From: Motiliproteus coralliicola
GTDB lineage: Bacteria > Pseudomonadota > Gammaproteobacteria > Pseudomonadales > Balneatricaceae
Assembly: GCF_003345655.1 (NCBI RefSeq)
Contig: NZ_QQOH01000006.1
Location: 1-64,000 of the forward strand
Direction of reading: 5' to 3'
Length of the DNA stretch: 64,000 nt
The notes under the pieces were generated by a model that did no database searches, was not told where the DNA came from, and saw only the letters and a list, made by a program, of their open reading frames with translations. Below, one piece after another: positions 46,308-55,659 of the stretch (positions within the stretch are counted from its first letter, which is position 1; each line of letters opens with the position of its first letter). The translations under genes were made by a program, and so were the position numbers.

Positions 46308-47306
46308 TTACTGCCACGGGCGCGAATAAGCGCCCAGGGTGGTTTGGGTGCCTTCGGATACCCCACCCAGTGTTGCCATCCACTCCGGTTTCGGGCTGTA
46401 ACCCGCCGGATTCGCCTGCATTGCGTCGATCGCCTGACGCCAAACGCTGACCACCTGCTCGACATAGGCCGGGCTACGTTGACGACCTTCGATCTTGACC
46501 GCCCCGACGCCGACTTCACGCAGCTCCGGCAGCAGTTCCAGGGTGTTCAGGCTGGTCGGCTCCTCCATCGCGTGGAAGGTATGTTCACCCACCTGGAATC
46601 GGCCCTTGCACAGGGTCGGATAGCCGGCTTTCTCGCCCGGCTCGAAGCGGTCGATCAAGACATTATTGAGACGGGTTTCCAGTCCGCCATCATCCTGCTC
46701 TTCCCAGCGAACCGCATGGGCCGGAGAACAGGCGCCGCACTTGTTGGGCGACTGGTCGGTGATGTAGGAGGACAGGTGACAACGGCCTTCGGCCATGATG
46801 CACAGCGAGCCGAACGCGAACACTTCCAGATCCACCGGACTCTGAGCCGCCACCTGGCGTACCTGAGCCATCGACAGCACCCGCGGCAACACCGCGCGGC
46901 GGATATTGAACTGCTGCTGGTAATACTTCAGGCTCTCGTAGTTGGTCGCCGACCCCTGAACCGATAGGTGCAACGCTAGTTCCGGGTGTTTTTCGGCCGC
47001 ATAACCCAGCACGCCCATATCGGCGGCGATCAGGGCATTCACCCCCAGATCGGCGGCCATATCCACCGCCGCCTGCCAACGATGCCAGCCTTCGGGTTGG
47101 GGATAGGTATTCACCGCCACGAACACCTTGACCCCTTTATTGCGGGCATAGTCGAGCGCCCGGTGGGCCTTTTTGTCGTTGAAATTCAAACCAGCGAAGT
47201 GGCGGGCATTGGTATCGTCTTTGAATCCGATATAAACCGCATCGGCGCCGTTATCGACCGCGGCTTTGAGAGACGGGTAGTTACCCGCCGGACAGACCAA
47301 CTCCAT
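46308..47306 (-). CDS. ubiU: U32-family protein UbiU, O2-independent ubiquinone biosynthesis
   Basis: A 332-residue U32-family protein starting MELVCPAGNYPSLKAAVDNG, the UbiU signature. The cluster-binding cysteines lie in GSLCIMAEGRCHLSSY, NKCGACSPAHAVRW and the later PTLCKGRF. It acts as a heterodimer with UbiV. It is the first gene of the pair. The 440-base region upstream contains a near-perfect FNR/ANR box, consistent with induction under low oxygen. Confidence 0.93.
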   Translation of the reverse strand: MELVCPAGNYPSLKAAVDNGADAVYIGFKDDTNARHFAGLNFNDKKAHRALDYARNKGVKVFVAVNTYPQPEGWHRWQAAVDMAADLGVNALIAADMGVLGYAAEKHPELALHLSVQGSATNYESLKYYQQQFNIRRAVLPRVLSMAQVRQVAAQSPVDLEVFAFGSLCIMAEGRCHLSSYITDQSPNKCGACSPAHAVRWEEQDDGGLETRLNNVLIDRFEPGEKAGYPTLCKGRFQVGEHTFHAMEEPTSLNTLELLPELREVGVGAVKIEGRQRSPAYVEQVVSVWRQAIDAMQANPAGYSPKPEWMATLGGVSEGTQTTLGAYSRPWQ

Positions 47307-47460
47307 AGTTAATTCCTAAGTTAGCTGATTCCTAAACTGATTGGTTGCTACTGCAGAGCAATTGGCCGCCAAGCCGGACTGGAAGCCGTCACCTGAAGGC
47401 GAGTCAAAATTACCCGAGCATATAGGTCAGGCAAGGTAGCAAAGCCGCCCTGAGGCTCCC

Positions 47461-47474
47461 ATGATCCTTATCAA
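47461..47474 (-). promoter_or_regulatory. FNR/ANR-type binding site upstream of ubiU-ubiV
   Basis: The minus strand reads TTGATAAGGATCAT, matching TTGAT-N4-ATCAA at 9 of 10 positions. It lies 155 bases ahead of the ubiU start. Anaerobic activation of ubiUV by FNR is known in E. coli, so the site fits its genes. Confidence 0.65.
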
Positions 47475-47706
47475 TTTGAGCCGCCCGCCCGTACGACGCC
47501 CACCGCCAATCTGGAAACTGAATTCATAGCCAGCCGCAGCGGCCTGACTCTCAAGAGATGACAATCATACCCAAAAACCATTCAATTCATAGGGCTAATT
47601 AAATCCAGTTTTTGTTCGAGCGCAGACGCCGTGCCGAGCCAGGTCAGCCAGGCCGGGACGCCGTTGGAAACAGAGAATGAAAGTGAATTTAACAGGATGG
47701 AAACAG

Positions 47707-47736
47707 GCAGCGGTCTGTCTCGAACAGAACCGCTGC
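47707..47736 (-). terminator. Probable moaB-moeA terminator hairpin
   Basis: A GCAGCGGT/ACCGCTGC stem lies 12 bases after the moeA stop. The T run on the minus strand is poor (CTGTTTCC). The rest of the 47307-47747 gap holds the FNR-type box and nothing else that I can support. Confidence 0.4.
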
Positions 47737-47747
47737 GCAGAGCCGGA

Positions 47748-49016
47748 TTACGCCAGCTCGGAGAAGGGGATAAATTCGACCAAATCGCCCGGTGCAATCT
47801 GGGCATCGGCCGGAATCACCGCGTAACCCTCGGCCCAGGCCACCGACGTCAATACTCCAGAGCTCTGGTTGGTATAGGGCTTGAGCACCAGTTGGCCGTC
47901 CTGTTCAACCCGACGGACCCGCAGGTATTCACGACGCTTTTGCGCTTTGCTGCGCTGGTAGTCGATCGGCAGCATCACCGACTTGGGATGCAGCTCACCG
48001 GCGCCCTGCAGTTTCATCATCACCGGACGGGCCAGAACCTGGAAGCAGAGCATCGCCGATACCGGGTTACCCGGCAGGCCGATAAACGGGGTTTGACCCA
48101 CACGACCGAACGCCAACGGTTTGCCCGGCTTGATCGCCAGTTTCCACAGGCTGATCTCGCCCAGTTGCTCGACCGCCGCCTTGATATGGTCCTCTTCGCC
48201 CACCGACACACCGCCGCTGGTGATCAGCAGATCGGCCTTTGCGGCAGCACCCTGCAGCGCCTCGATGGTCGCCGCACGGGTATCTTCGATGGTTCCCAGG
48301 TCGATCAGCTCCATGCCCAGCTGCTGAATCAATCCGGTCAGGCTGTAGCGGTTGGAGTTGTAGATCTGTCCCGGGCCGGCAACTTCACCGGGCTGAGCCA
48401 GCTCATCACCGCTTGAAAGTAGCGCAACCCGCAGCGGACGGTAACAGGGCAGCTCGGCGATACCGATGCTGGCCAACACCCCCAAGTGCTGCGGTTGCAG
48501 TCGGGTACCGGCCTTAACCACGGCATCACCATTGGCGATATCCTGTCCCCGCCGGCGGATATGGTCGCCCAGCGGGATCTCGGTTGGCATCTTGACCTGC
48601 TCGCCGTCACGCTCGGTATTCTCCTGCATCACCACCGCATCGGCTCCCTCGGGGACCGACGCGCCGGTAAAGATTCGGGCCACGGTACCCGGCTGCAGCG
48701 GCTCAGGATCGACCCCGGCCGGAATACGCTGGCTGATAGTCAACGGTTTACCCGCTGCGGCCGCCAGATCGGCCACCCGCACCGCGTAACCGTCCATCGC
48801 GCTGTTATCGGCCGGCGGCACATCCAATCCGGCGCATAGATCTTCAGCCAACACCCGCCCGAGGGCGGCGGTCAGATGAACCTTTTCAACCGGTTGTTGG
48901 CCACCCTGAACCGAATCCAGCAACTGCGCCAACGCCTGCTCAAACGGCATCAGGCCCGGCTGGCTGCAGCAATCGGTCAACGGCTTATCTCCACCTTTAC
49001 CGCCGCATCCGCTCAT
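47748..49016 (-). CDS. moeA: Molybdopterin molybdenumtransferase
   Basis: A 422-residue enzyme that inserts molybdate into adenylated molybdopterin. The MoeA motifs DNSAMDGYAVR, GQIYNSNRYSLTGLI, LLITSGGVSVGEEDHIK and FGLPGNPVS-like FIGLPGNPVSAMLCF are present. The Cys-rich N terminus (MSGCGGKGG...CC) resembles that of pseudomonad MoeA proteins. The ATG at 49016 overlaps the moaB stop (ATGA) and has AAGGGTG upstream, so the annotation-style longer start is rejected. Molybdenum cofactor synthesis next to anaerobic ubiquinone genes fits a respiratory role. Confidence 0.94.
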   Translation of the reverse strand: MSGCGGKGGDKPLTDCCSQPGLMPFEQALAQLLDSVQGGQQPVEKVHLTAALGRVLAEDLCAGLDVPPADNSAMDGYAVRVADLAAAAGKPLTISQRIPAGVDPEPLQPGTVARIFTGASVPEGADAVVMQENTERDGEQVKMPTEIPLGDHIRRRGQDIANGDAVVKAGTRLQPQHLGVLASIGIAELPCYRPLRVALLSSGDELAQPGEVAGPGQIYNSNRYSLTGLIQQLGMELIDLGTIEDTRAATIEALQGAAAKADLLITSGGVSVGEEDHIKAAVEQLGEISLWKLAIKPGKPLAFGRVGQTPFIGLPGNPVSAMLCFQVLARPVMMKLQGAGELHPKSVMLPIDYQRSKAQKRREYLRVRRVEQDGQLVLKPYTNQSSGVLTSVAWAEGYAVIPADAQIAPGDLVEFIPFSELA

Positions 49017-49561
49017 GAGCGCACACCCTTGCAGTAACCCGAGCCTTTCACCGATACCATCTCTACAAAGTTGCACGGCTTATGGCGGGCATCGAGTTGT
49101 TCGCGAATGATGCCGTCCCAGGCCATCCGGCAGGCGCCGGTCGAACCCGGCATACAGAAAATCACGGTCCGGTTTGCCACCCCGGCCACGGCCCGCGATT
49201 GAACCGTTGAGGTGCCGATCTGCTCGTAGGACAGCTGTCGGAACAGCTCGCCGTAACCTTCGATCTGCTTGTCGAACAGCGGCATCACCGCTTCAGGCGT
49301 GGTATCGCGGGCGGTAAAGCCGGTACCGCCGGTGATCAGCACCGCCTGGATCTCCGGATCGGCGATCCACTGGGAAACCTTGGCACGCAGTTGATAGACA
49401 TCATCGGGGATGATCGCCCGATCACCGGTGTGGTGACCGGCCTCTTCCAACCGCTCAACCAGGGTATCACCGGAAGTGTCGTTGTCCGGCGTACGGGTAT
49501 CGGACAAGGTCAGCACGGCGAGAGTCAGGGGGACGAATTCGGTATTGGCGTGGTGGGCCAT
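49013..49561 (-). CDS. moaB: Molybdenum cofactor biosynthesis protein B
   Basis: A 182-residue MogA/MoaB-family protein that adenylates molybdopterin. Family motifs are LSDTRTPDNDTSGD, VLITGGTGFTARDTTPEA and FCMPGSTGACRMAWDGII. The ATG at 49561 has AGGAGA 9 bases upstream; an in-frame TTG three codons earlier is less likely. It is translationally coupled to moeA. Confidence 0.94.
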   Translation of the reverse strand: MAHHANTEFVPLTLAVLTLSDTRTPDNDTSGDTLVERLEEAGHHTGDRAIIPDDVYQLRAKVSQWIADPEIQAVLITGGTGFTARDTTPEAVMPLFDKQIEGYGELFRQLSYEQIGTSTVQSRAVAGVANRTVIFCMPGSTGACRMAWDGIIREQLDARHKPCNFVEMVSVKGSGYCKGVRS

Positions 49562-49688
49562 GGGGGACAATCTCCTGTTTACGGCTTGCCGCAGACGGAC
49601 GCGAAGCTGCGGTCGAATCCACAGATTGTGTCAGCCCCCTCAGTCGTTGACAATGTCTATCCGGATTCAATCACGAGCACGAATTAAT

Positions 49689-50024
49689 ATGGATCAAATC
49701 TGTCGGATCGACGAAATCGAAGAGGGCCAGAGCAAGGGTCTGGACTGGGGCGAGCACAAGCTGATCGCGGTCAAACACCAGGGCCAGCTGTACCTCTATC
49801 TGAACCGCTGCCCCCATCGCGGCATTCCACTGGAGTGGCAGCCGGACCAATTTCTCGATCTGGAGCGTCAGTTTATCCAGTGCTCGACCCACGGTGCGCT
49901 ATTCCGGATCGAAACCGGCGACTGTATTCAGGGTCCCTGCCAGGGCCAAGCCCTGCAGCCGATCGAATTCAGTCTGCGCGACGGGGAGGTCTGGGCCGAT
50001 CCGATCCCGTCAGAACCGAACTGA
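49689..50024 (+). CDS. Rieske-type [2Fe-2S] ferredoxin
   Basis: A 111-residue soluble Rieske protein. The cluster ligands are C41-x-H43 in RCPHRG and C65-x2-H68 in QCSTHGA. There is no membrane anchor, so it resembles stand-alone Rieske ferredoxins that pass electrons to oxygenases. No partner oxygenase is in the window. The frame is open for 71 codons upstream, but that part overlaps moaB and is not Rieske-like. The ribosome site is weak (ACGAG). Confidence 0.88.
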   Translation: MDQICRIDEIEEGQSKGLDWGEHKLIAVKHQGQLYLYLNRCPHRGIPLEWQPDQFLDLERQFIQCSTHGALFRIETGDCIQGPCQGQALQPIEFSLRDGEVWADPIPSEPN

Positions 50025-50062
50025 GCTGCGGCCTCGACGATCCGCTCAAGCCGGTCACCGGC

Positions 50063-50779
50063 TTAATCCAGTCGCACCGGCAGCTGGCGGACCAGTTCGA
50101 TCCGCTCCGGGCTAATCTCGGCCTGATACGCCAGCAGTTCAACTCCGGCCTGCTGGGCCTGGCGCAACGCCTGACCATAGGCCGGGTCGATCTGATCGGC
50201 AGGTTCCACCGCTTCGATCCCGGTGTGGGGAACACAGAACAGCAGCACCGCGCGATGCCCTTGGGCCACCATCTGCTCCAGCTCACGCAGGTGCTTGCGC
50301 CCCCGTTCGGTGACCGCATCGGGAAAGCGTCCTACACCCTCTTCCTGCAACAGCGTGACCTGCTTCACCTCGACGTAACAGTCCGGTCGTCCCTGCGGCT
50401 GCTGCGACAGCAAGAGATCGATCCGGCTGTTCTCCTCGCCGTAGCGCACCTCCCGGCGCAACTGGGGATACCCCTGCAACTCGGCAATCCAGCCGTTGAG
50501 GATCGCCTCCTCCACCAAACCGTTGGCCCGGGCGGTATTGACGCTGGCCAGGTACTTGTCTTCGACTTCAACCAGCTCCCAGGTACAGGGATACTTGCGC
50601 TTCGGATTGAGCGAATCCCGGTACCAGACCCGACTCCCGGGTTCGGCACAGTTCCGCATCGAGCCAGTGTTGGGGCAGTGCAGGGTCATCAGGGTGCCGT
50701 CAGCCAATTCGACATCGGCCAAAAACCGTTTATAGCGTTTCAGCAATCTGGCCGGTTGCAACGGCTGCTCGTATTTCAT
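50063..50779 (-). CDS. sfsA: SfsA family protein (sugar fermentation stimulation protein)
   Basis: A 238-residue protein with the SfsA signatures [32 protein letters not shown] and [16 protein letters not shown]. The N-terminal OB-like part and the C-terminal nuclease-like DxEVK core are both present. The family binds DNA in vitro, and the true role is not settled. It is divergent from dksA, as in many gammaproteobacteria. Confidence 0.92.
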   Translation of the reverse strand: MKYEQPLQPARLLKRYKRFLADVELADGTLMTLHCPNTGSMRNCAEPGSRVWYRDSLNPKRKYPCTWELVEVEDKYLASVNTARANGLVEEAILNGWIAELQGYPQLRREVRYGEENSRIDLLLSQQPQGRPDCYVEVKQVTLLQEEGVGRFPDAVTERGRKHLRELEQMVAQGHRAVLLFCVPHTGIEAVEPADQIDPAYGQALRQAQQAGVELLAYQAEISPERIELVRQLPVRLD

Positions 50780-51090
50780 CTAAAATTCCCTGTGGCTTGG
50801 GGGCTAAATTGGTTACCGATACCAACCCGCGACCAAAGTTCAACAGCGCTAAAGCCCTAGTAAAGCTGCGTCATTTTCACTTCCACTGCGCCCCTAACAG
50901 CGCTATAAGGATTAATCGGAAGCGGCTGCACTGGCGCACCGGATACTTATCTGTTAGTTTCTTGCGCCTGTTTCGGATCAGCTATTATTTGATCCCGCAG
51001 CATGGAATCAGACCAACGCCGAATCGGACGTTGGTGAATGGATTGATCGCGGCGGCGTCCGCATGGTTTTTATAAGAAGTGAGGCAGACT
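50780..51090 (+). promoter_or_regulatory. Divergent sfsA/dksA control region
   Basis: These 311 bases contain no supported gene. A plausible -10 for dksA, TATTAT at 50983-50988, has only a weak -35 (TTGCGC, 15-base spacing). The region upstream of sfsA shows no clear promoter. Confidence 0.3.
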
Positions 51091-51519
51091 ATGCCAGATA
51101 AAGAATCACTGCTGAAACACTACGAGCCGTACCAGCCTGCTGAAGGCGAAGAGTACATGAATGAACCTCAGCTCGAGCACTTCAGAAACATTCTGAACGC
51201 CTGGAAACAGGAGTTGATGGAAGAGGTCGACAGCACCATCAACCACATGCAGGAAGAAGCGGCCAACTTTGCCGATCCTTCCGACCGCGCCAGCCAGGAA
51301 GAAGAATTCAGTCTGGAGCTGCGTACCCGTGATCGTGAGCGTAAGCTGACCAAGAAGATCAATGAAACCCTCGAGCGCATCGATGCCGACGATTATGGCT
51401 TCTGCGACTCCTGCGGTATTGAGATCGGCATCCGCCGACTGGAAGCCCGCCCGACCGCCACCCTTTGCATCGACTGCAAGACTCTGGCAGAGATCAAAGA
51501 GAAGCAGCTGGGCAGCTGA
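51091..51519 (+). CDS. dksA: RNA polymerase-binding transcription factor DksA
   Basis: A 142-residue regulator that enters the RNA polymerase secondary channel and, with ppGpp, controls rRNA and amino-acid promoters. The coiled-coil tip D62-P-S-D65-R-A67 is intact. The zinc finger is complete with C105, C108, C126 and C129. The ATG at 51091 has GAGG 8 bases upstream. The in-frame GTG four codons earlier overlaps that site and is rejected. The two stringent-type rrn promoters at the left edge of the window are typical DksA targets. Confidence 0.97.
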   Translation: MPDKESLLKHYEPYQPAEGEEYMNEPQLEHFRNILNAWKQELMEEVDSTINHMQEEAANFADPSDRASQEEEFSLELRTRDRERKLTKKINETLERIDADDYGFCDSCGIEIGIRRLEARPTATLCIDCKTLAEIKEKQLGS

Positions 51520-51525
51520 TAAGCA

Positions 51526-51551
51526 GGTGCCGTCGCTCCGGCAGCGGCACC
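51526..51551 (+). terminator. Hairpin between dksA and gluQ
   Basis: A GGTGCCG/CGGCACC stem lies just after dksA. There is no T run, so it is at best a partial terminator or a stabilising 3' end. A terminator between these genes is known in E. coli. Confidence 0.3.
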
Positions 51552-51570
51552 GTTACTTGCTCCGCGCACT

Positions 51571-52494
51571 TTGACTCAGCACGCCACTGCGGCCACCGAC
51601 TACATCGGCCGCTTCGCCCCCTCGCCCACCGGATCACTCCACTTCGGCTCACTACTGGCCGCGCTGGCGAGTTATCTCGACGCCCGCAGCCAACAGGGCC
51701 GCTGGCTGGTTCGAATGGAAGACCTGGATCCGCCCCGGGAGGTCCCCGGTGCTGCCGACCAGATCCTGCACACCCTGGAAACTTTCGGTTTTGAATGGGA
51801 TGGCCCGGTCTGGTACCAGAGCCAACGGCATCCGGATTACCAACAAGTTCTCGAGCAACTGATCGCGACCGGTGCCGCCTACGGCTGCGACTGCTCCCGT
51901 AGTCAAATCCTGTTACGTAAAAGCCGCGTCTATGACGGCTACTGCCGCCAGCGCCAGCCGATCGAGTCCGATCTACCGCTGGCGATCCGCCTGTGCGTCG
52001 ACGACGAAACCATCGTCTTTACCGATGCGATTCAAGGGCCACAACGACAGCAGTTGGCCACCGAGGTGGGCGATTTTGTGATCCGTCGCCGTGACGGCCT
52101 GTTCGCCTACCAATTGGCGGTGGTGATCGATGACGCAGCCCAGGGGGTCAACCAGGTGGTCCGCGGTTACGATCTACTCAGCTCCACCGCCCGGCAGATC
52201 CATCTGCAGCAACAGCTAGAGCTGCCGACACCGAGCTATGCCCATATTCCAATACTGGTGAATGCTATGGGTCAGAAGCTGAGTAAACAGACCTACGCCA
52301 GCGCCATCGACGCCACCAATCCTGGCCCAAGCCTATACCAGGCGTTGCAGCTGTTGGGGCAACAACCCCCAGAGTCGTTGCGGCAGGCGCAAGCCCATGA
52401 GATCCTGACCTGGGGTTGCGAGCACTGGCAACTGACCCAGATCCCGCGGCAGCCGCATCTGCCCGAATCCCTGCTCGAAACTGAACACCGCTGA
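51571..52494 (+). CDS. gluQ: Glutamyl-Q tRNA(Asp) synthetase
   Basis: A 307-residue paralogue of the GluRS catalytic core that attaches glutamate to queuosine in tRNA-Asp. The HIGH-like motif is in RFAPSPTGSLHFGSLLAAL, and the KMSKS-like motif is KLSKQT. A zinc site is suggested by CDCSR with YDGYCR. No anticodon-binding domain is present, as expected. The only usable start is TTG at 51571, without a clear ribosome site, so expression may depend on coupling with dksA upstream. Confidence 0.93.
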   Translation: MTQHATAATDYIGRFAPSPTGSLHFGSLLAALASYLDARSQQGRWLVRMEDLDPPREVPGAADQILHTLETFGFEWDGPVWYQSQRHPDYQQVLEQLIATGAAYGCDCSRSQILLRKSRVYDGYCRQRQPIESDLPLAIRLCVDDETIVFTDAIQGPQRQQLATEVGDFVIRRRDGLFAYQLAVVIDDAAQGVNQVVRGYDLLSSTARQIHLQQQLELPTPSYAHIPILVNAMGQKLSKQTYASAIDATNPGPSLYQALQLLGQQPPESLRQAQAHEILTWGCEHWQLTQIPRQPHLPESLLETEHR

Positions 52495-52514
52495 CGGTCA
52501 GGAGGAACCCGCCC

Positions 52515-52691
52515 TTGTCGATGTACCGTTTGGTCGCCGTACTGGTGCTGAGCATCTACCTGCTGTCACCGAGTATGATCGACTCCTGGAGCAACATGGA
52601 GCGCCCCTGGTACTCCCCGTTCATGATCTGGTTGACCCTGATCGGCGCTGTTGCTTGGCTGGAACATAAGCGGAGCAGCGATGATCTTTAG
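52515..52691 (+). CDS. cbrX: Small membrane protein ahead of cbrA (CbrX-like)
   Basis: A 58-residue protein (56 if the ATG at 52521 is used) with two hydrophobic stretches: LVAVLVLSIYLLSP and MIWLTLIGAVAWL. The strong GGAGGA site 8 bases before the TTG at 52515 supports that start. Its 3' end overlaps the cbrA start by 11 bases. A small translated orf in this position, coupled to cbrA translation, is described in Pseudomonas putida as cbrX. The name rests on position and size; sequence similarity was not tested. Confidence 0.7.
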   Translation: MSMYRLVAVLVLSIYLLSPSMIDSWSNMERPWYSPFMIWLTLIGAVAWLEHKRSSDDL

Positions 52692-55659
52692 TCTGCCCCT
52701 GCTGTTTTCGATCAGCGCCGGCTTTTTGCTGTTGCTGTTCGGCATCGCAGCCGCCACCAATCGCAACTATATCTCCAAGCGGATCTCGAGCCACCCGGCC
52801 GTATTTATTGCCGCGCTAGGGGTCTACGCCAGTGCCTGGACTTTTTACGGCACCATCGGGCTGGCACAGAACTACGGCTACGCCTACCTGGCGGCCTACT
52901 TCGGCGCCTCGCTGACCTTTGTCCTGGCGCCGGTCATCCTGCAGCCGTTGTTGCGGATCACCAAGTCCTACCAGCTCAGCTCGGTGGCCGACCTGTTCGC
53001 GTTCCGGTTCCGCAGCCAACTGGCCGGCACCCTGGTCACAATCCTGATGTTGTTGGCCAGCCTGCCGCTGATCGCGACCCAGATTGAGGCGGTCACCGAC
53101 AGTATTCGGCTGCTCTCGGGGGAACAGAATACCGACCTGATCGCGATGGCTTTCTGCGCCACCACGGCGCTGTTCTCGGTATTGTTCGGCACCCGTCACC
53201 CGTCGGTGCGGCATCGAACCGCCGGACTGGTAACGGCGATGGCGGCCGGCGTGGTATTCAAACTGGTTGCGATGGTCGCGCTGGGACTGTTCGCCATCTA
53301 CGGCGTATTCGGCAGCAACGCCGAGATGGAGCAGTGGCTGGCCAACCATGCCATCGAAGCCACCTCACTGTATAAACCGGTCGAAGGCGACTACTGGCGC
53401 ACCCTGCTGTTCGGGTTTATGGCCTCGGCGGTGGTCGCCCCCCATATGTTCCACCTGCTGTTTACCGAAAACAGTGATGCCCGAGCGCTGAACAAGGCCA
53501 GCTGGGGCTTTCCGCTGCTGCTGTTACTGCTGTCGGCGGCTATCCCGCCGGTGCTCTGGGCCGGGCTGGCGCTGGATATTCCAGGACGACCGGAATATTT
53601 CGGCCTGCTGCTGGGGCTGCACACCAACGCCCCCTGGCTGACGATGCTGACCTATATCGGCGGTCTGGCTGCGGCCGCCGGTTTGATCATTCTGTGCACC
53701 ATCGCACTGGCCGGGATGGTGCTGAACCACCTGGTGCTGCCCTACGTCAGCAATCACAACAGTGAACCACTCTACAACCGCCTGGTGCTCAACCGTCGCC
53801 TGCTGATACTGCAGATCACCCTGCTCAGCTACCTGTTCTACCTGGCCACCAATGGTCGCGCCGAGCTGCACCATATGGGCTTGATCGCCTTTATCGCCTT
53901 TATGCAGTTCCTTCCCGGCCTGTTGGCCACCCTGTTTTGGCCCGGCGGCAACCGGCAGGGCTTTATTCTGGGCCTGTTGCTGGGCATGGGGATCTGGCTG
54001 ATGTCGATGCTGATGCCGCTGTTACCGGAGAGCTCGCGGGTTGCGCTGGAGCTGAACAGCGGTAACTGGCACGAGGTTGCCACCCTGGCGCTGGCGGCCA
54101 ACGTGATCGTGTTCCTGATGATTTCGTCGCTCAACAAACCCAGCCAGGCTGAACGCCTGGCCGCCAACTCCTGTGTTCTTAGCGCCCTGCACCGGCCCCA
54201 AAGCACCCGTCCGCCACTGGCCGACGTGCCTGCGCTGATTCAACACCTCAGCGAACGGCTCGGTGACGACGTCGCCCATCGCGAGGTTGCCGAAGCACTG
54301 CAACAGCTGCAGCTGTCGGAATCCGAAACCAACCCCCAGGCGATCGAACAGCTACAGGACCAACTGGAGCATAACCTGTCGGCGCTGCTGGGCCCGGTGG
54401 AGGCGTTCTCGGTGATGAGCCTGGAGGCCAGCGACAACAGCGGCTACCGGCGCCGGGACATCCACCTGCTGGAAAGCCACCTGGAGCAATCCCGTAGCCG
54501 CCTGTCGGGGCTGGCGGCCGAACTCGACGAGTTGCGGCAGCTGCACCGTACCACCCTGCAGCGCCTGCCCGTCGGGGTCTGTTCGCTCGGTGAAGCCGGC
54601 GAAATCCTGTTGTGGAATGTGGAGATGGAGCAGTTCACCGGCGTGCCCGGCTCCCAGGTCATCGGTCACCGGCTGGAGATACTGCCGCCGCCATGGCGTG
54701 AACTGCTGAGCCAGTTCGCCGAACAGCCGAGCAACCAACTGCTCAACCAGCGACTGACAACCGACAATCAGGCGCGCTTCTTCAGCCTTCACAAGGCCTC
54801 GCTGCACGAACAACGCCTCGGTGCGCTACCGCCGACCCAGGCCAACAGCCTCTACAGCAACCGTCTGCACCCCCACGCCGGTCAGGTACTGCTGCTGGAA
54901 GACCAGACCGAAAACCAGTTGTTGGCCGACGAGCTGGCCCACAGCGAACGCCTGGCCTCAATCGGCCGCCTGGCGGCCGGCGTAGCCCACGAGGTCGGCA
55001 ACCCGATCACCGGTATCGCCTGCCTGGCGCAGAACCTCAAATACGAAACCGACCAGGATGAGATAAACCAGACCGGCGAACAGATCCTGCAACAGACCGC
55101 CCGGGTCGACAACATCATCAAGTCGCTGATGAGCTTCGCCCATACCGGCACCCAGTACCGACCGGGATCCCAGCAGCGGCTGTCGCTGCATCTCTGCGTC
55201 GAGCAGGCGATCGAACTGGTCCGCCTCGACAGCCGCCGCAAACAGCTCAACTATCTCAACCTGTGCCCTCCGCAGTTGCAGCTCCACGGCGATATGCAAC
55301 GACTGCTGCAGGTGTTCATCAACCTGCTCAACAATGCCGCCGACGCCTCCGAAGACGGCCAGAGCATCCGGATTGAAAGCGAACAGACCGACGACAGCCT
55401 ACTGGTTCATATCGTCGATCAGGGCAGCGGGATTCCCAAGGAACTGCAGAGCCGCCTGTTCGAACCCTTCTTCACCACCAAAGAGCCCGGCGAAGGCACC
55501 GGCCTTGGATTGGCGCTGATCTACAACATCATCGAAGAACATTACGGCAGCATCCAGATTGAAAGCCCCGCCGATGTTGCACAAAATAGAGGGACCCGGG
55601 TCACCCTGACCCTCCCCCGGGCCCAGGACCTCACCGGCAGTAACCGAGAAAACGATTGA
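52681..55659 (+). CDS. cbrA: Sensor histidine kinase CbrA with a solute-symporter-like domain
   Basis: A 992-residue hybrid. Residues 1 to about 500 form a sodium/solute symporter-like (SLC5) membrane domain with about 13 helices. A helical linker and PAS domain (VGVCSLGEAGEILLWNVEME) follow. The kinase core has the phosphorylated H770 in GVAHEVGNPITGIA, and ATP-binding motifs NLLNNAADASED, GSGIP and FTTKEPGEGTGLGLAL. CbrA with CbrB controls carbon/nitrogen balance and amino-acid (notably histidine) use in pseudomonads. The ATG at 52681 has CGGAG 5 bases upstream and overlaps cbrX. A start ten codons earlier is unlikely. Confidence 0.93.
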   Translation: MIFSLPLLFSISAGFLLLLFGIAAATNRNYISKRISSHPAVFIAALGVYASAWTFYGTIGLAQNYGYAYLAAYFGASLTFVLAPVILQPLLRITKSYQLSSVADLFAFRFRSQLAGTLVTILMLLASLPLIATQIEAVTDSIRLLSGEQNTDLIAMAFCATTALFSVLFGTRHPSVRHRTAGLVTAMAAGVVFKLVAMVALGLFAIYGVFGSNAEMEQWLANHAIEATSLYKPVEGDYWRTLLFGFMASAVVAPHMFHLLFTENSDARALNKASWGFPLLLLLLSAAIPPVLWAGLALDIPGRPEYFGLLLGLHTNAPWLTMLTYIGGLAAAAGLIILCTIALAGMVLNHLVLPYVSNHNSEPLYNRLVLNRRLLILQITLLSYLFYLATNGRAELHHMGLIAFIAFMQFLPGLLATLFWPGGNRQGFILGLLLGMGIWLMSMLMPLLPESSRVALELNSGNWHEVATLALAANVIVFLMISSLNKPSQAERLAANSCVLSALHRPQSTRPPLADVPALIQHLSERLGDDVAHREVAEALQQLQLSESETNPQAIEQLQDQLEHNLSALLGPVEAFSVMSLEASDNSGYRRRDIHLLESHLEQSRSRLSGLAAELDELRQLHRTTLQRLPVGVCSLGEAGEILLWNVEMEQFTGVPGSQVIGHRLEILPPPWRELLSQFAEQPSNQLLNQRLTTDNQARFFSLHKASLHEQRLGALPPTQANSLYSNRLHPHAGQVLLLEDQTENQLLADELAHSERLASIGRLAAGVAHEVGNPITGIACLAQNLKYETDQDEINQTGEQILQQTARVDNIIKSLMSFAHTGTQYRPGSQQRLSLHLCVEQAIELVRLDSRRKQLNYLNLCPPQLQLHGDMQRLLQVFINLLNNAADASEDGQSIRIESEQTDDSLLVHIVDQGSGIPKELQSRLFEPFFTTKEPGEGTGLGLALIYNIIEEHYGSIQIESPADVAQNRGTRVTLTLPRAQDLTGSNREND

